In this document: positions 17,689-26,981 of the stretch, one piece after another
How the letters are laid out: every line of letters begins with the position of its first letter
Numbering within the stretch: position 1 is the first letter of the stretch
Notes under the pieces: model-generated
Seen by the model: the letters and a program-made list of their open reading frames with translations, nothing else
What the model was told of the DNA's origin: nothing
Database searches by the model: none
Source of the DNA: CAVYPR01 sp963770505
GTDB lineage: Bacteria > Actinomycetota > Acidimicrobiia > Acidimicrobiales > RAAP-2
Direction: 5' to 3'
Assembly: GCA_963770505.1 (NCBI GenBank)
Contig: CAVYPR010000001.1
Span: 1,054,001-1,118,000 of the forward strand
DNA: 64,000 nt
Translations under genes and position numbers: made by a program

Positions 17689-19239
17689 TCATCGATCGCG
17701 ACCTGACAAGCCCACTGGCCTGGCGCCGATCATCCGGGGTTGTGAGGCAAGAATGGTCGTAGTTCTGCTGTCCGGGAAGCGACCGTGGGTCCGGTCTCCC
17801 GGGGCGGGGTTGGCCACGAATATGCCCTGGAGGATTTCACCACTACCGCTGGCCAAGATGGCCACCCGGGCCAGTTGCTCGTTGGAGGCGAATCCTGCCG
17901 AGACCGACAGCACGGTGTCCCCGAGTGGCCGGTCTGCAGGCAGCTTTGGACTGTCTGTGTCCAGGACAATGGCGGTCACTGTGAGGTCCGGCATCACGTC
18001 CCGGTCCGGAGGCACGCCGACGTGCACTTCCAGGCCGGGACGTCCGCCGCTCTCGTCGCCGTCAAATTGCAGGCACGCCGCCCGTAACCCCTCCATCGAG
18101 TCGTCGTCGGCTATCACGGCGAAACTGGTCCTGAGCCCCGAGGTCACGGCAGCCAGAGCCACCTGTGCCGCTTGCGTGACGCCTGCTGGGTCCCCAGCGA
18201 AGGTCAGTAGGACCAGGTTGGACTCTCCCCCGTCGCTCACTCGGAGTTCGCGCAGCGTTCTGCGGACGCTCCATTGCTCGGCGGCCCCAACCTGGTAGCG
18301 CTGGAGGAACGCCATCCAGTCCTTGGTCGAACGACGCGCCGACACAGCAAGCGAGAGCAAGACCGGGGACCCCAGCGCCTCGGCCAGCTCGTCCCGGGTA
18401 GTCGGTCGCGGGTCCCTTCGGTACCAAACGAGGATCACCACAGATCCGACCAGCAACCCGGCGAGGGCGCCAGCACCCACTTTGATGAGCGATGACCTGA
18501 GCCAATGGCTCGAAGCGGAGACGGCATGCTGAATCACTTCGGTACCCTCATTGGCCGAAATCTGCCGAACCTTCACCTGGGAGATTTGGCTTTTGACGCT
18601 GTCAAGTCGGAGGGTCAGTGTCGACAACTCCGTCGTGAGGGTGCCCACAAGGGCCAACTGACTGGCTGTCTGCGGTGTACTGGCGTCCGCTGTCAGTCGC
18701 TGCTTGGCGGCGCCGAGTTCTGCCTGGACGTCGGAGATCTGGCGGTTCAGCTGGTTGGACTGTCCCTGCAAGCTGGTCAACTCGCTGGAGCTTTCCGTCA
18801 ATCCGTTGGTGGTCACGAAAGCGACCAGCCGATTGGCGACCGCGTCGGCAAGAGCCACGGCATCATGAGCCGTCGGGCTGGTGGCCGTGATCCCGAGCAC
18901 GCCGGTGGCGGCGTCAAACGTCGTCACCTGCTTCTGGAGGGCTTCAAGTGACAGAGACCGGTTCACTGATTGCCCCGCGGGCAGCAGGACAGCGCTGCTG
19001 GTAGCGATCCGTCCGTCGGTTGTGATGTCGTTGCCGGGCGCGGCCTTCGTTGAAGCTGTCGCCGACCCCGCCTGCGCAGCTGGCAGCAGCACCAATGACG
19101 TGGCCTGGTAGCCGGATGGACGCAGCACCTGATACATGACCCCTAAAGCTGCTCCCAAGAGTGCGATCACTGCCAGGGTCCGCCAAAACCGTTGGAGAAG
19201 CCGAAGCGATCCCTTGACGTCGAGCACCTGTTCCGTCAA
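17689..19239 (-). CDS. Second Wzz-type copolymerase with degenerate kinase domain
   Basis: A 516-residue protein. The order is membrane helix LAVIALLGAALGVMYQVL, an extracytoplasmic region with coiled coil (LTSLQGQSNQLNRQISDVQA), helix VGAGALAGLLVGSVVILVW, then a cytoplasmic Rossmann-like domain starting RVSDGGESNLVLLTFAGDPA. The place of the P-loop reads FAGDPAGVTQAAQ, so the Walker lysine is lost, as in its neighbour. The start is TTG 19239, preceded by GGGAGCAGG; the open frame extends to 19392 but that part has no family character. It is the first gene of the copolymerase-polymerase operon, with 58 bases before the next gene. Confidence 0.75.
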   Translation of the reverse strand: MTEQVLDVKGSLRLLQRFWRTLAVIALLGAALGVMYQVLRPSGYQATSLVLLPAAQAGSATASTKAAPGNDITTDGRIATSSAVLLPAGQSVNRSLSLEALQKQVTTFDAATGVLGITATSPTAHDAVALADAVANRLVAFVTTNGLTESSSELTSLQGQSNQLNRQISDVQAELGAAKQRLTADASTPQTASQLALVGTLTTELSTLTLRLDSVKSQISQVKVRQISANEGTEVIQHAVSASSHWLRSSLIKVGAGALAGLLVGSVVILVWYRRDPRPTTRDELAEALGSPVLLSLAVSARRSTKDWMAFLQRYQVGAAEQWSVRRTLRELRVSDGGESNLVLLTFAGDPAGVTQAAQVALAAVTSGLRTSFAVIADDDSMEGLRAACLQFDGDESGGRPGLEVHVGVPPDRDVMPDLTVTAIVLDTDSPKLPADRPLGDTVLSVSAGFASNEQLARVAILASGSGEILQGIFVANPAPGDRTHGRFPDSRTTTILASQPRMIGARPVGLSGRDR

Positions 19240-20193
19240 GCACCTGCTCCCTTCCGTCGACACGATCCATTTTCTCGCAGACCGCGCCATGGGCCTGTTC
19301 GGCCCCTCCACGCAAGATGAGTTGGCCTGGGACCTCCTGATACATCGGCCGTTCGCCTGGAGGGGGTCGCGGACCGATGTCCTGCGGGCCACGTTCTACG
19401 GTCTCGAACTTGCCCTTGCCGAACCGGGCATCTGGTCCGCCTAGACCAGCGAGATCCTCTGGCGCCCTCGGCCTCGCCCCTCCATAGGCCTCCCCATGGC
19501 AGTCCCCTCGACCAGGGACAATGCGAAGATGCCCGAGGATGCCCAGAGGCCGATCGGCGTCGGCTGCGACGGGGAAAGGAGGAGCGAGCGCACCTAGGAG
19601 GGTCGCCGATTCACCGTGCGACGGGCGAAACAGGCCGAAGGACTCAACTGACGCCGCGAGCCCGCCGTCGCCACCGCGGGATCTCTGCCCGGTGGGCGAC
19701 GCCGTCGCGCTCGTCGCGTTCCACCCCGGCCACGCCGGCCTCGAACCGGTCGGCAAGGCCAGATCAAGGTCCGGGACTCAGGCACGTCGCTTCAGGCAGT
19801 CGGCCAACTCCCTGGCCAACTCCCTGGCCCGCCTCTGACAACCACATACCTAGCGCCGTGCCGATCACAGTGCAGCCAACTGCTCCCGGAACTCTTCAGC
19901 GGGTCAGCGGCCGGTCGATCGAGGCGGAGCTGAAGGCGCACGGTCAGCCGGGCACAAGTATTCCGGCGTCTGGCCGCCGCCCCCGGCCTCTCTATCAGCC
20001 TGTGCCCGTTCGCTGCCGCTGCGCGTGCCGTCCTCGAGCCCGGAGCGGCGCGTGTGGACACCCGAGCAACTCATAATGCCGGCCGCGCCGATCGGTCCTG
20101 CGATATCGATGGCTGCCGCCCGCAACCTGCCAGACGTCGCTCGCACCTCGTCCGGATCGCGCCGCGGCATCGATCCGGCACGCCTGCGTGACG
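19240..20193 (+). other. Stretch without a supported gene
   Basis: All frames are interrupted or give low-complexity Arg/Pro/Ala-rich translations. It lies upstream of the minus-strand copolymerase operon, so the right-hand part near 19240-19300 should hold that operon's promoter, although no convincing -35/-10 pair was identified. A 12-base tandem repeat (GGCCAACTCCCT) is present near 19802-19830. The segment may be decayed coding DNA. Confidence 0.5.
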
Positions 20194-20874
20194 TTATCCA
20201 GTTCCTCTGCGACAGGCACAGATCCCCTGCGACGCCAGCTCGTCGCCGAACACAGCAGCGACCTGATTGGCCCTCGTCGCCAGATCCACTGACGACAGAG
20301 CACATCGATCCTGGCCCATGGTGGGCACCACGCGATAGCAGGCATGACTGGTGGGCACCGGAAAGGGGGGGGTGGGTTCGATCGTCGCGCCCGAGGCCCC
20401 TTGCCACGACTGCACCACGGTCACCGTCCTACGCAGCGCCGCCAGGAAGGCGCCTGAGAGCTCAGGAAGTGTCGACAGCCCCCGTACGTGCTTCCGAGGA
20501 GCGAGCAGCACGCCTGGTCGATCCGCCTCGAGCAACGCAATGAATTCATGGTCGAGGTAGGCCACCATTATTCCATCGGCCCCGCCACCCGGCAGCGTCT
20601 GTGAGGACAGCTCCACGCCACACAGCGCGCACCCGCTGCGCCACTGCGTTGCGGTCACGATGCGAATCCCCGGCAATCCGTTCGCGCGTACGCCGCCCGA
20701 GGCTTCGCTATGACCCCCCGGCCGAGAATCCGGGTCGTGGTTGCGAGAACGAAACACTTCTCCACTTACAACACCTCCACTCCCGGCATTCTGTCCGAGG
20801 TCACGCTGGGCGGCGCGCACGGTTTTCAATCTGCCGGGTTTGGCTTCTTCGTTTGGAACGGGAGCAAGAGGCAC
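20194..20874 (-). CDS. HIT-superfamily-like protein lacking the histidine triad
   Basis: An open frame of 226 codons whose central part (about 75-180) follows the HIT pattern: paired cysteines CALCGVEL, a strand YLDHEFIALLEADRPGVLL, then APRKHVRGLSTLPEL and helix AFLAALRRTVTVVQS. Where HIT hydrolases have HxHxHxxP it reads SHACYRVVP, so the catalytic triad is absent. The true start is uncertain; a GTG near 20755 with GGAGG upstream would remove about 40 poorly conserved residues. Function unknown. It is isolated between the copolymerase operon and the divergent priming glycosyltransferase. Confidence 0.42.
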   Translation of the reverse strand: MPLAPVPNEEAKPGRLKTVRAAQRDLGQNAGSGGVVSGEVFRSRNHDPDSRPGGHSEASGGVRANGLPGIRIVTATQWRSGCALCGVELSSQTLPGGGADGIMVAYLDHEFIALLEADRPGVLLAPRKHVRGLSTLPELSGAFLAALRRTVTVVQSWQGASGATIEPTPPFPVPTSHACYRVVPTMGQDRCALSSVDLATRANQVAAVFGDELASQGICACRRGTG

Positions 20875-21093
20875 CTACCCGGGTCTTCTGTGTGCCAGCG
20901 CGCCCCCTGTAACGCATTGACGAGCACGTGATCCCGTTGGTTGATACCACCCTGTTTCATCCCCTCTTGGCACGGCGGCGTATCTAAGGCATCACAAGTG
21001 ACTCAATCCGTATAGAGGGTCAGGAGGCGCAGAGACGAAACGCCGCCGTGCACCTGGTGAAACGGAGAACGAAAGGAGCGGGGTGGGAACAGC

Positions 21094-22719
21094 ATGGCTT
21101 CCGAAATGCACTCACTCCCCCAACCGAAGACGGCCTCACCCACCACCTTGGCTCCTGGCGACCGAAAGAACGTCGGAGAAGATTTCGACGAGATGGAAAC
21201 GATCGTCAACCGTCCGACGCCCCTTGTCATCATCCCCTTCGAACCTTCCGCTCCTAGTCCATCTCATGATCTCGCCGAGGGAACGTCGGTCGCCGAATCG
21301 GCCCCCCGAGTCAGCACCCAGAACACCCGGGGCTTGGGGCTGCACACCCGTCTCTTCGCCATTGATCTAGCAGCATCAGCTCTGTGCTGGGTCTGGCTGG
21401 GGTACCGGCTGGTCAATGCGCCGTCGATGATCGGACGGCTGGCACCCGGCGCCGCCGCCACCGTCACCACGCTCGTTGCCATGCGAGGCGTCGGCCTGTA
21501 CCGATCTCGCAACTGTGTGCGCAAGGTGGACGAGCTGTACCGGATCACGCTCGCAGTCCTCTGGGGTGCGGCGGCCTTTGCTGTTGTCCAGTCGCAGGTG
21601 GCATCTCCAGAACCACAGCTACTGATCTGCGCCGGCTCCTGCATCCTCGCCGTTGGTGCCTGCCGCTGGCAGTTCGCACGGTGGTTGCGGGCGCAGCGGG
21701 CACAGGGGCGCTACCTGCGCGGCGTGGTACTGGTGGGGTCCAATGGTGATGCCGTCCAGTTGCAGACCATGCTCCATGCCGAGCCCGAATTGGGTTACAA
21801 GGTGACCGGGGTCATCGGCGAAAGATCAGACGAATCCGCGTGGCACGACGTTCCTTCCAGTCCCTCGGTCGACGATATCCCGAAGCTGGCAGCGTCGACC
21901 GGGGCGAGCGGCATTCTGATCGTTCCGTACTCCCACTCAAGCGACACCACTTACGAAGCCATCTCGGTTGCCGTCAGGTCGAACCTCCACGTCCAGATAT
22001 GGCCCGGAATCCGAGGCGTAGGGAGCCGCCGCCTCCGTAGTGGGCCTCTCTCCGGCGAGTCCTTCTTCTACGTCGAGCCCCAGTTGTACCGCCATTGGCA
22101 CTTGGCGGCCAAGCGAGCCTTCGACGTCATCGGCACCATCGTGTTACTCCCCTTCGCCGCAGTTCTGGTCGCCGCGTCAGCCCTGCTCATAAAGCTTGAA
22201 GACGGTGGCCCGGTGTTCTTCCGTGACGAGCGGATCGGGATAGACCAAAAACCCTTCCAGATCTTGAAACTTCGGACCATGACTTCAGATCTCGAACTCA
22301 CAGCCTCCACTTTGGCGGCGCTCAACGAGCGCACCAACGGCCCGCTCTTCAAAGCATCGAAGGACCCTCGAGTCACGAAAGTGGGTCGCTTCCTCCGAGC
22401 GACCAGCCTCGACGAGGTCCCCCAGTTCTGGAACGTGCTGTGGGGAACAATGAGTCTGGTCGGCCCTCGCCCCGCCCTTCCCCACGAGGTAGCTGAGTTC
22501 GACGAAGACCTGCAACGTCGCCATTCAATGCGCCCCGGCATGACGGGCCTGTGGCAGGTTGAGGCCCGGCACAATCCATCTTTCAACGCCTACCGGCGCC
22601 TTGACCTGCGCTATGTCGACAATTGGACGCTGTATCTCGACTTGTCCATCGTCTTGGCAACGATACCGTTGATGGTTTCCCATACCTTCCGTGCCCTACG
22701 CAGGCCCCACCGGACCTGA
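21094..22719 (+). CDS. Priming glycosyl-1-phosphate transferase (WcaJ/PglC-like)
   Basis: A 541-residue enzyme that transfers a sugar-1-phosphate from a nucleotide sugar to undecaprenyl phosphate, starting repeat-unit assembly. Four N-terminal hydrophobic segments (about 80-190) are followed by a CoA-binding-like domain (GVVLVGSNGDAVQLQ, VDDIPKLAASTGASG). The C-terminal catalytic bacterial sugar transferase domain has KRAFDVIGTIVLLPF, GGPVFFRDERIG, FQILKLRTM, DEVPQFWNVLWGTMSLVGPR and RPGMTGLWQVE. AAAGGAG lies upstream of ATG 21094. The start is not overlapped by another gene, so it probably has its own promoter. The first sugar is not predictable. Confidence 0.88.
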   Translation: MASEMHSLPQPKTASPTTLAPGDRKNVGEDFDEMETIVNRPTPLVIIPFEPSAPSPSHDLAEGTSVAESAPRVSTQNTRGLGLHTRLFAIDLAASALCWVWLGYRLVNAPSMIGRLAPGAAATVTTLVAMRGVGLYRSRNCVRKVDELYRITLAVLWGAAAFAVVQSQVASPEPQLLICAGSCILAVGACRWQFARWLRAQRAQGRYLRGVVLVGSNGDAVQLQTMLHAEPELGYKVTGVIGERSDESAWHDVPSSPSVDDIPKLAASTGASGILIVPYSHSSDTTYEAISVAVRSNLHVQIWPGIRGVGSRRLRSGPLSGESFFYVEPQLYRHWHLAAKRAFDVIGTIVLLPFAAVLVAASALLIKLEDGGPVFFRDERIGIDQKPFQILKLRTMTSDLELTASTLAALNERTNGPLFKASKDPRVTKVGRFLRATSLDEVPQFWNVLWGTMSLVGPRPALPHEVAEFDEDLQRRHSMRPGMTGLWQVEARHNPSFNAYRRLDLRYVDNWTLYLDLSIVLATIPLMVSHTFRALRRPHRT

Positions 22720-22947
22720 GCTCTCCCACCGGGCCCCACAGGCAATCAGGCAGGCCCTGATCCCGCCCAACGAGAAACAACCGTCGATCAACGGTCGGGC
22801 AATTCCTCCGCGAGCGGGCCTAATTCGTCGAAATTGATGATGACGACCGATTTCGTTCCCGTCACCCTTGGAAATGCGAAGCGATGAATGGGAGTTCGTC
22901 GCAAGTGAGCGGCCGTGCTTGGCGGCACGGGGCGGGAGGAAATTGCT

Positions 22948-23577
22948 GTGGCGGTCATCGAAAACGTAACCAAGACGCGTCCCAACGCGTCCAGCGAAAA
23001 GCAAACCCGGAGGTCAAGAGACGCGGACGGGGACCTGCCGCGTCTCGTAGCTGCCGCCGTCGACGGCGACTCGCTCGCTTGGGACTCGCTCATGCAGCGC
23101 TTCAGCGGCATGGTCATGGCGGTCGCCCGGAGCTGTCGCCTCAACGACGCCGACGTTGGAGATGTCCACCAGTTGACCTGGCTCCGGCTGGTGGAGAACA
23201 TCGGACGCATCGAGCAGCCCGATCGCGTCGGAGCATGGCTGGCGACCACCGCCCGACGGGAATGCCTCCGCATCCTGCGTGCCAAGTCGCGGGAGTCATT
23301 CGACCACGAGGGGCTGATGCTTCGCCCTGACCTTGACGCCAAACCGCTCGATGCCGGACCGCTCGCCGACGAGCAGTCCGACGCCGTGCAGCGCGCCTTC
23401 GCCTTGCTGCCACCGCACTGTCAGAGGCTCCTCAGTCTCTTGGTGGCCCCCGCTCCCCCCTCCTACAAGGAGATCTCCAAAGCGCTGTCGATGCCGATCG
23501 GCAGCATCGGTCCAACTCGCGGGCGATGCCTCGAGCACCTCCGGCGCATCATGGAAGAGATGGGAGCCGACGTCTGA
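22948..23577 (+). CDS. ECF-type RNA polymerase sigma factor
   Basis: A 209-residue sigma-70 family factor with region 2 (DSLMQRFSGMVMAVARSC, DADVGDVHQLTWLRLVEN) and region 4 (PPHCQRLLSLL, SYKEISKALSMPIGSIGPTR), joined by a short linker; regions 1 and 3 are absent, as in ECF factors. GTG 22948 is preferred because GGGAGGA lies six bases upstream. No anti-sigma factor gene is adjacent. It could direct expression of the surrounding exopolysaccharide genes, but a matching promoter was not recognised. It is convergent with the mannosidase gene. Confidence 0.85.
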   Translation: MAVIENVTKTRPNASSEKQTRRSRDADGDLPRLVAAAVDGDSLAWDSLMQRFSGMVMAVARSCRLNDADVGDVHQLTWLRLVENIGRIEQPDRVGAWLATTARRECLRILRAKSRESFDHEGLMLRPDLDAKPLDAGPLADEQSDAVQRAFALLPPHCQRLLSLLVAPAPPSYKEISKALSMPIGSIGPTRGRCLEHLRRIMEEMGADV

Positions 23578-23619
23578 AGGTGTGGGACGGCTGCCGAGCT
23601 GCGCTCCGATCGCGCACCC

Positions 23620-26118
23620 TCATCCCGTTCCCTCTGCATTTTTGACCCGCACGGTGGCGCGCCCTACCGCGTTGAGCGCCTGCACTGTTCCACGAGGTGG
23701 GGAAGGCGACGTCGTCCCAATCGATTGCAGCTTCAGCGTCCGACGACCCCCCGGAGGTAGGTGGAACCACGAATCCTCCACGTCGAAGCCCGGAACCCGG
23801 ACAGTGACCCATTGGGCCAGCCGGACAGTGCTCACCTCCAGCTGCCAGCATCCATGCTCAGCTACCTGGGCCATCGCCGTCAGCCCGAGGTCCGCCTCAA
23901 GCGGACGCGCCTGGCCCGTCGGCAAGTGAACGACCTGCGACAGCATCTGATCGTCATCAGACCAGAGGGTGGCAACCACCGCGTCGTGAGCCGGCGGGGA
24001 GAACCGATAGGCATACGTGACGTCCCGGAATCCTCCGAGAATTGCTTCGGCATCAAGCGAGCAGGATCCGCGCGGACTGACCTCGACCGCTACTTCGCCC
24101 CGTTCGACGATCATCTCCCCCCGGGCAACGATCTCGACTACGACGCTCCCGCGAACGGTCTTCGGGCTGTCGTTGACGACGTGTAGGGCCAAACCGTTCA
24201 GCCCTTCGTCAACGGCCAGGAGCGCCAGGGGCTGGAAGACCCGCCTCAGTGCGTACCAGGGGGCCTTCGGGCGCCCGAGCACGTCCACCAGTCCCCAACC
24301 TGCTCCGGCCAGCAGGTCGGCGAACGCAAGCACCAGGCCACCCCGGCAAGTGGAGCCCGGTCGCCTCCACTCGGTCATGACCGCGCCCATCAACTGGGCG
24401 TTGGCGGCCCGTCCGAGCTCCAACGCACGCTCCGCATCGACGTAGCGTTCGGTGAGGGGATCGGTCCCGAACAAAGAGGCGACGTAATGGTCGCGCACGT
24501 CCTCCATGTCCCAGCTACGTCCGGCGTCGTGGTGGACCGCTTGTTTCCAATGCGGGTCATGACCGGCCCGCCAGGCGCCACCGCACACCTCCTCGATCGT
24601 CTCGGGCTCGGGAGGGGTGGAAAATGCCAGGCATTCCGCGGCGAACCGCACTCCGGCGCGTCGAGCGTCCTCGACCGGACGGAGGTAACCCCCGATCCCG
24701 AAGTACTGGCAGACCCCACTGTTCATTCGGAACGGCAGATCTCCACCGTCGGGGTTGGACGTGACGTATGCCACCCCGGGCAGAGCCTCACTGACGATCC
24801 CGGCGATCGTCTCATCGAACAGCGGCAGCGTCACTCGGACACCCTCCAATCCGTTCATGGCCGCTACCTCTTGGACCTCCTGGTTCCCGCACACGATGGC
24901 CACCGACGGGTGTCCACGCATGACCGAGAAGGCTTCGGCCAGCTCTGCCTCCACCTCCTCGGTGAAGGACTCGTCGGACGGCGGGTCCATGAAGGCGAAC
25001 ATGCAGTCGTGCCAAACGAGGATGCCCAGCTCATCGCAGCGCTCGAAGAACAATTGGTCCTGGTAGACGGTCGTGCCCGGTATCCGCAACATGTTCATGT
25101 GAGCGGAACGCACAAGGCCTAGTCGATGCTCGACCACCGACGGAGGCGAGACCAACGACACGGGGTCGATGGGCAGCCAGCACGCTCCTCGACAAAAGAT
25201 CGGTTCACCGTTGACCTCGATCCTGAAGTCACCGTCCTGACGCTCGACCGTCAGGGTGCGGAACCCGATCTTCCCGAGAAGATGGGACCGGCCGTCCACG
25301 TCCCCCCAGACCTCGTAGAGAGGTTGTGCGCCATGCGTGTGCGGCCACCACCGGTCCACCACCGGGATTCGCAGGGTACCCGCCAGTACCCAATCGTCCC
25401 CCTGACGCCGGACGAGCAGCTCGGCCGACGACGTTCCCGCCCTCAGCCGACCGCTCCCGACCTGCGACAGCCCGCGCAGCACGAATGCCGCCTCCACCAC
25501 TCCAGCGTCGCCGTCACAGGTCGCCCGGACCGACACTTCGGCCGGGGTCCCGTCGCCTAAGGGGACCAGCCGGACGGGCCTCCAGGGACCAACCGCCGGT
25601 GGGGCGGCAACACCCGGTATCCGCCCCAGGAGGCTCGTTCGGACCCAACGAAGGTTCTGGTGTGCGACCAGATAGGTCTTCCACCGCGGCCGCGGACGCT
25701 TCTCGGCCAGCACCGACGACAGGGCACTGCACCTGATCAGCAGCTCGTTGTCCCCTGGGCGCAGCTCGACGGGCACGCGATGGGAACGGAACATGTTCTC
25801 GCTGTGAAAGAGGTGGTCGTCGTTGAGCCACACGTCGGCCACCGTGGCGATGCCACCAAACTCGAGAAGGTATCGTCCGGGCTTCCCCGGGAACCGGCAG
25901 CGGAACCACCAGTCATAGTTGTCCAACTGGTCGTGGTGGAATGGGCGACCGGCGGCTCGGAATGCGCCAGCCACCGTGCCGGGCACCTGCGCCGCCAACC
26001 AGTCCACCGTCGCACCCGTGAGCCCCTCGGGACGGGTCACTGATCCTGCGGGCACCATCGCACACTCCCAGTTCTCGGGCAGTGATGCCCTGGTGCTGGG
26101 CGGAGTCTCCGTCGTCAT
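23620..26118 (-). CDS. Glycoside hydrolase family 2, beta-mannosidase-like
   Basis: An 832-residue GH2 protein: N-terminal jelly-roll (DNYDWWFRCRF, GIATVADVWLNDDHL), an immunoglobulin-like domain, then the TIM barrel beginning near GKIGFRTLTVER with EPIFCRGACWLPID. The acid/base glutamate is visible in AIVCGNQEVQEVA and a candidate nucleophile in RFAAECLAFSTPP, the arrangement of beta-mannosidases. There is no signal peptide, so it acts in the cytosol or on imported oligosaccharide. ATG 26118 has GAGGTGAG just upstream. In a locus with a GDP-mannose dehydrogenase it may trim or recycle mannose-containing units. Substrate inferred, not proven. Confidence 0.82.
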   Translation of the reverse strand: MTTETPPSTRASLPENWECAMVPAGSVTRPEGLTGATVDWLAAQVPGTVAGAFRAAGRPFHHDQLDNYDWWFRCRFPGKPGRYLLEFGGIATVADVWLNDDHLFHSENMFRSHRVPVELRPGDNELLIRCSALSSVLAEKRPRPRWKTYLVAHQNLRWVRTSLLGRIPGVAAPPAVGPWRPVRLVPLGDGTPAEVSVRATCDGDAGVVEAAFVLRGLSQVGSGRLRAGTSSAELLVRRQGDDWVLAGTLRIPVVDRWWPHTHGAQPLYEVWGDVDGRSHLLGKIGFRTLTVERQDGDFRIEVNGEPIFCRGACWLPIDPVSLVSPPSVVEHRLGLVRSAHMNMLRIPGTTVYQDQLFFERCDELGILVWHDCMFAFMDPPSDESFTEEVEAELAEAFSVMRGHPSVAIVCGNQEVQEVAAMNGLEGVRVTLPLFDETIAGIVSEALPGVAYVTSNPDGGDLPFRMNSGVCQYFGIGGYLRPVEDARRAGVRFAAECLAFSTPPEPETIEEVCGGAWRAGHDPHWKQAVHHDAGRSWDMEDVRDHYVASLFGTDPLTERYVDAERALELGRAANAQLMGAVMTEWRRPGSTCRGGLVLAFADLLAGAGWGLVDVLGRPKAPWYALRRVFQPLALLAVDEGLNGLALHVVNDSPKTVRGSVVVEIVARGEMIVERGEVAVEVSPRGSCSLDAEAILGGFRDVTYAYRFSPPAHDAVVATLWSDDDQMLSQVVHLPTGQARPLEADLGLTAMAQVAEHGCWQLEVSTVRLAQWVTVRVPGFDVEDSWFHLPPGGRRTLKLQSIGTTSPSPPRGTVQALNAVGRATVRVKNAEGTG

Positions 26119-26169
26119 GGCCTCACCTCTACCCCCGGCGCCGAACTGCGGCAAATGGGTATCCCCCGG

Positions 26170-26616
26170 TCAGGAGCACTTGGTCGAGCCGGTTGCCCCC
26201 GGACGACAACATGCCGCCACCACCGCTATGGCCAGGCCGGCTTCGTGACTCAGGCTGACGGACATCTCCCCGATGCCCTGCGCCGCAGCCAACGCCGCCG
26301 CCCCGCCGTGCAGTACGAGGTCACAGGCACCGCTGGCGTTGCGACGCACCTCGATGTCACGCCATTCCGGTCGGCTCTCCGTCGGCCGCAGCACCTTGAG
26401 TGCAGCCTCCTTGGCGGCGAACCGCGCCGCCAGCGAGGCCGGCGACGGGCCCGCCGCCCCCTGGCAACTGGCCACCTCGTCCTCGGTGAAGATCCGACGG
26501 AGATAACGCTCCCCCTGCTGGGCGAGGGACTGCGCCACGTCGCCAACTGACGTCAGGTCGACACCTACCCGACAGGTTGGCACATCGGATGCCCGCAGCG
26601 AGTCGTCTACGTGCAT
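26170..26616 (-). CDS. acpS: Holo-[acyl-carrier-protein] synthase
   Basis: A 148-residue 4'-phosphopantetheinyl transferase of the AcpS type, which moves phosphopantetheine from CoA to the serine of a carrier protein. Conserved parts are VGVDLTSVGDVAQSL (magnesium Asp), RRIFTEDEVASC, SLAARFAAKEAALKVL (catalytic Glu-Lys) and WRDIEVRRNASGA. It lies 51 bases upstream of the mannosidase on the same strand and probably shares its transcript. It may be the dedicated activator of the 177-428 carrier protein, although it could equally be the cell's only AcpS. The N-terminus is about 16 residues longer than usual, so an internal start is possible. Confidence 0.88.
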   Translation of the reverse strand: MHVDDSLRASDVPTCRVGVDLTSVGDVAQSLAQQGERYLRRIFTEDEVASCQGAAGPSPASLAARFAAKEAALKVLRPTESRPEWRDIEVRRNASGACDLVLHGGAAALAAAQGIGEMSVSLSHEAGLAIAVVAACCRPGATGSTKCS

Positions 26617-26981
26617 CTATGCACCCGCCAAAGTCGGCGTGATCACCCGCACGGCCCACCTCCCGGTCGCCTCAGGAGATGCCGAAGGCAGCCGTGATCG
26701 CATGCCCCTCCCTACCTAGGCTCTCGGCAAGCTTACTGTGGCGTCGAGTGCGCGCTCCACACTATGGGTTCGCGGCGAACCGGCCACCGACACCGACTGT
26801 CCGTCCGTGTTCTTGGCCGATCATCAGGGCCGAGCACGAGAGGGCCAGATCGTCGGTCCGCTGGCGCTCCAGCGAGCGTGCGACGACCACATGGCTCATC
26901 CAATTGAAGGATGTGAGTCCCGCAATCTCGAGCCGGCCGAGGAATCCCAGGCCACCGCCGTCTCAGGGGTGGATTCGAGCG
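26617..26981 (-). other. Gap with a short unidentified open frame
   Basis: No recognisable gene. On the minus strand a frame ending at a TAG at 26762-26764 reads protein-like for about 60 residues (including GLTSFNWMSHVVVARSLERQ and SALMIGQEHGRTVGVGG) with no plausible start or family match; it may be a decayed remnant. The acpS promoter would be expected in this gap. Confidence 0.3.

Noticed and set aside
22745..22765. Terminator after the priming transferase (ATCAGG...CCTGAT)
   Set aside because: Only a six-base stem without T-run; could be chance in this sequence.
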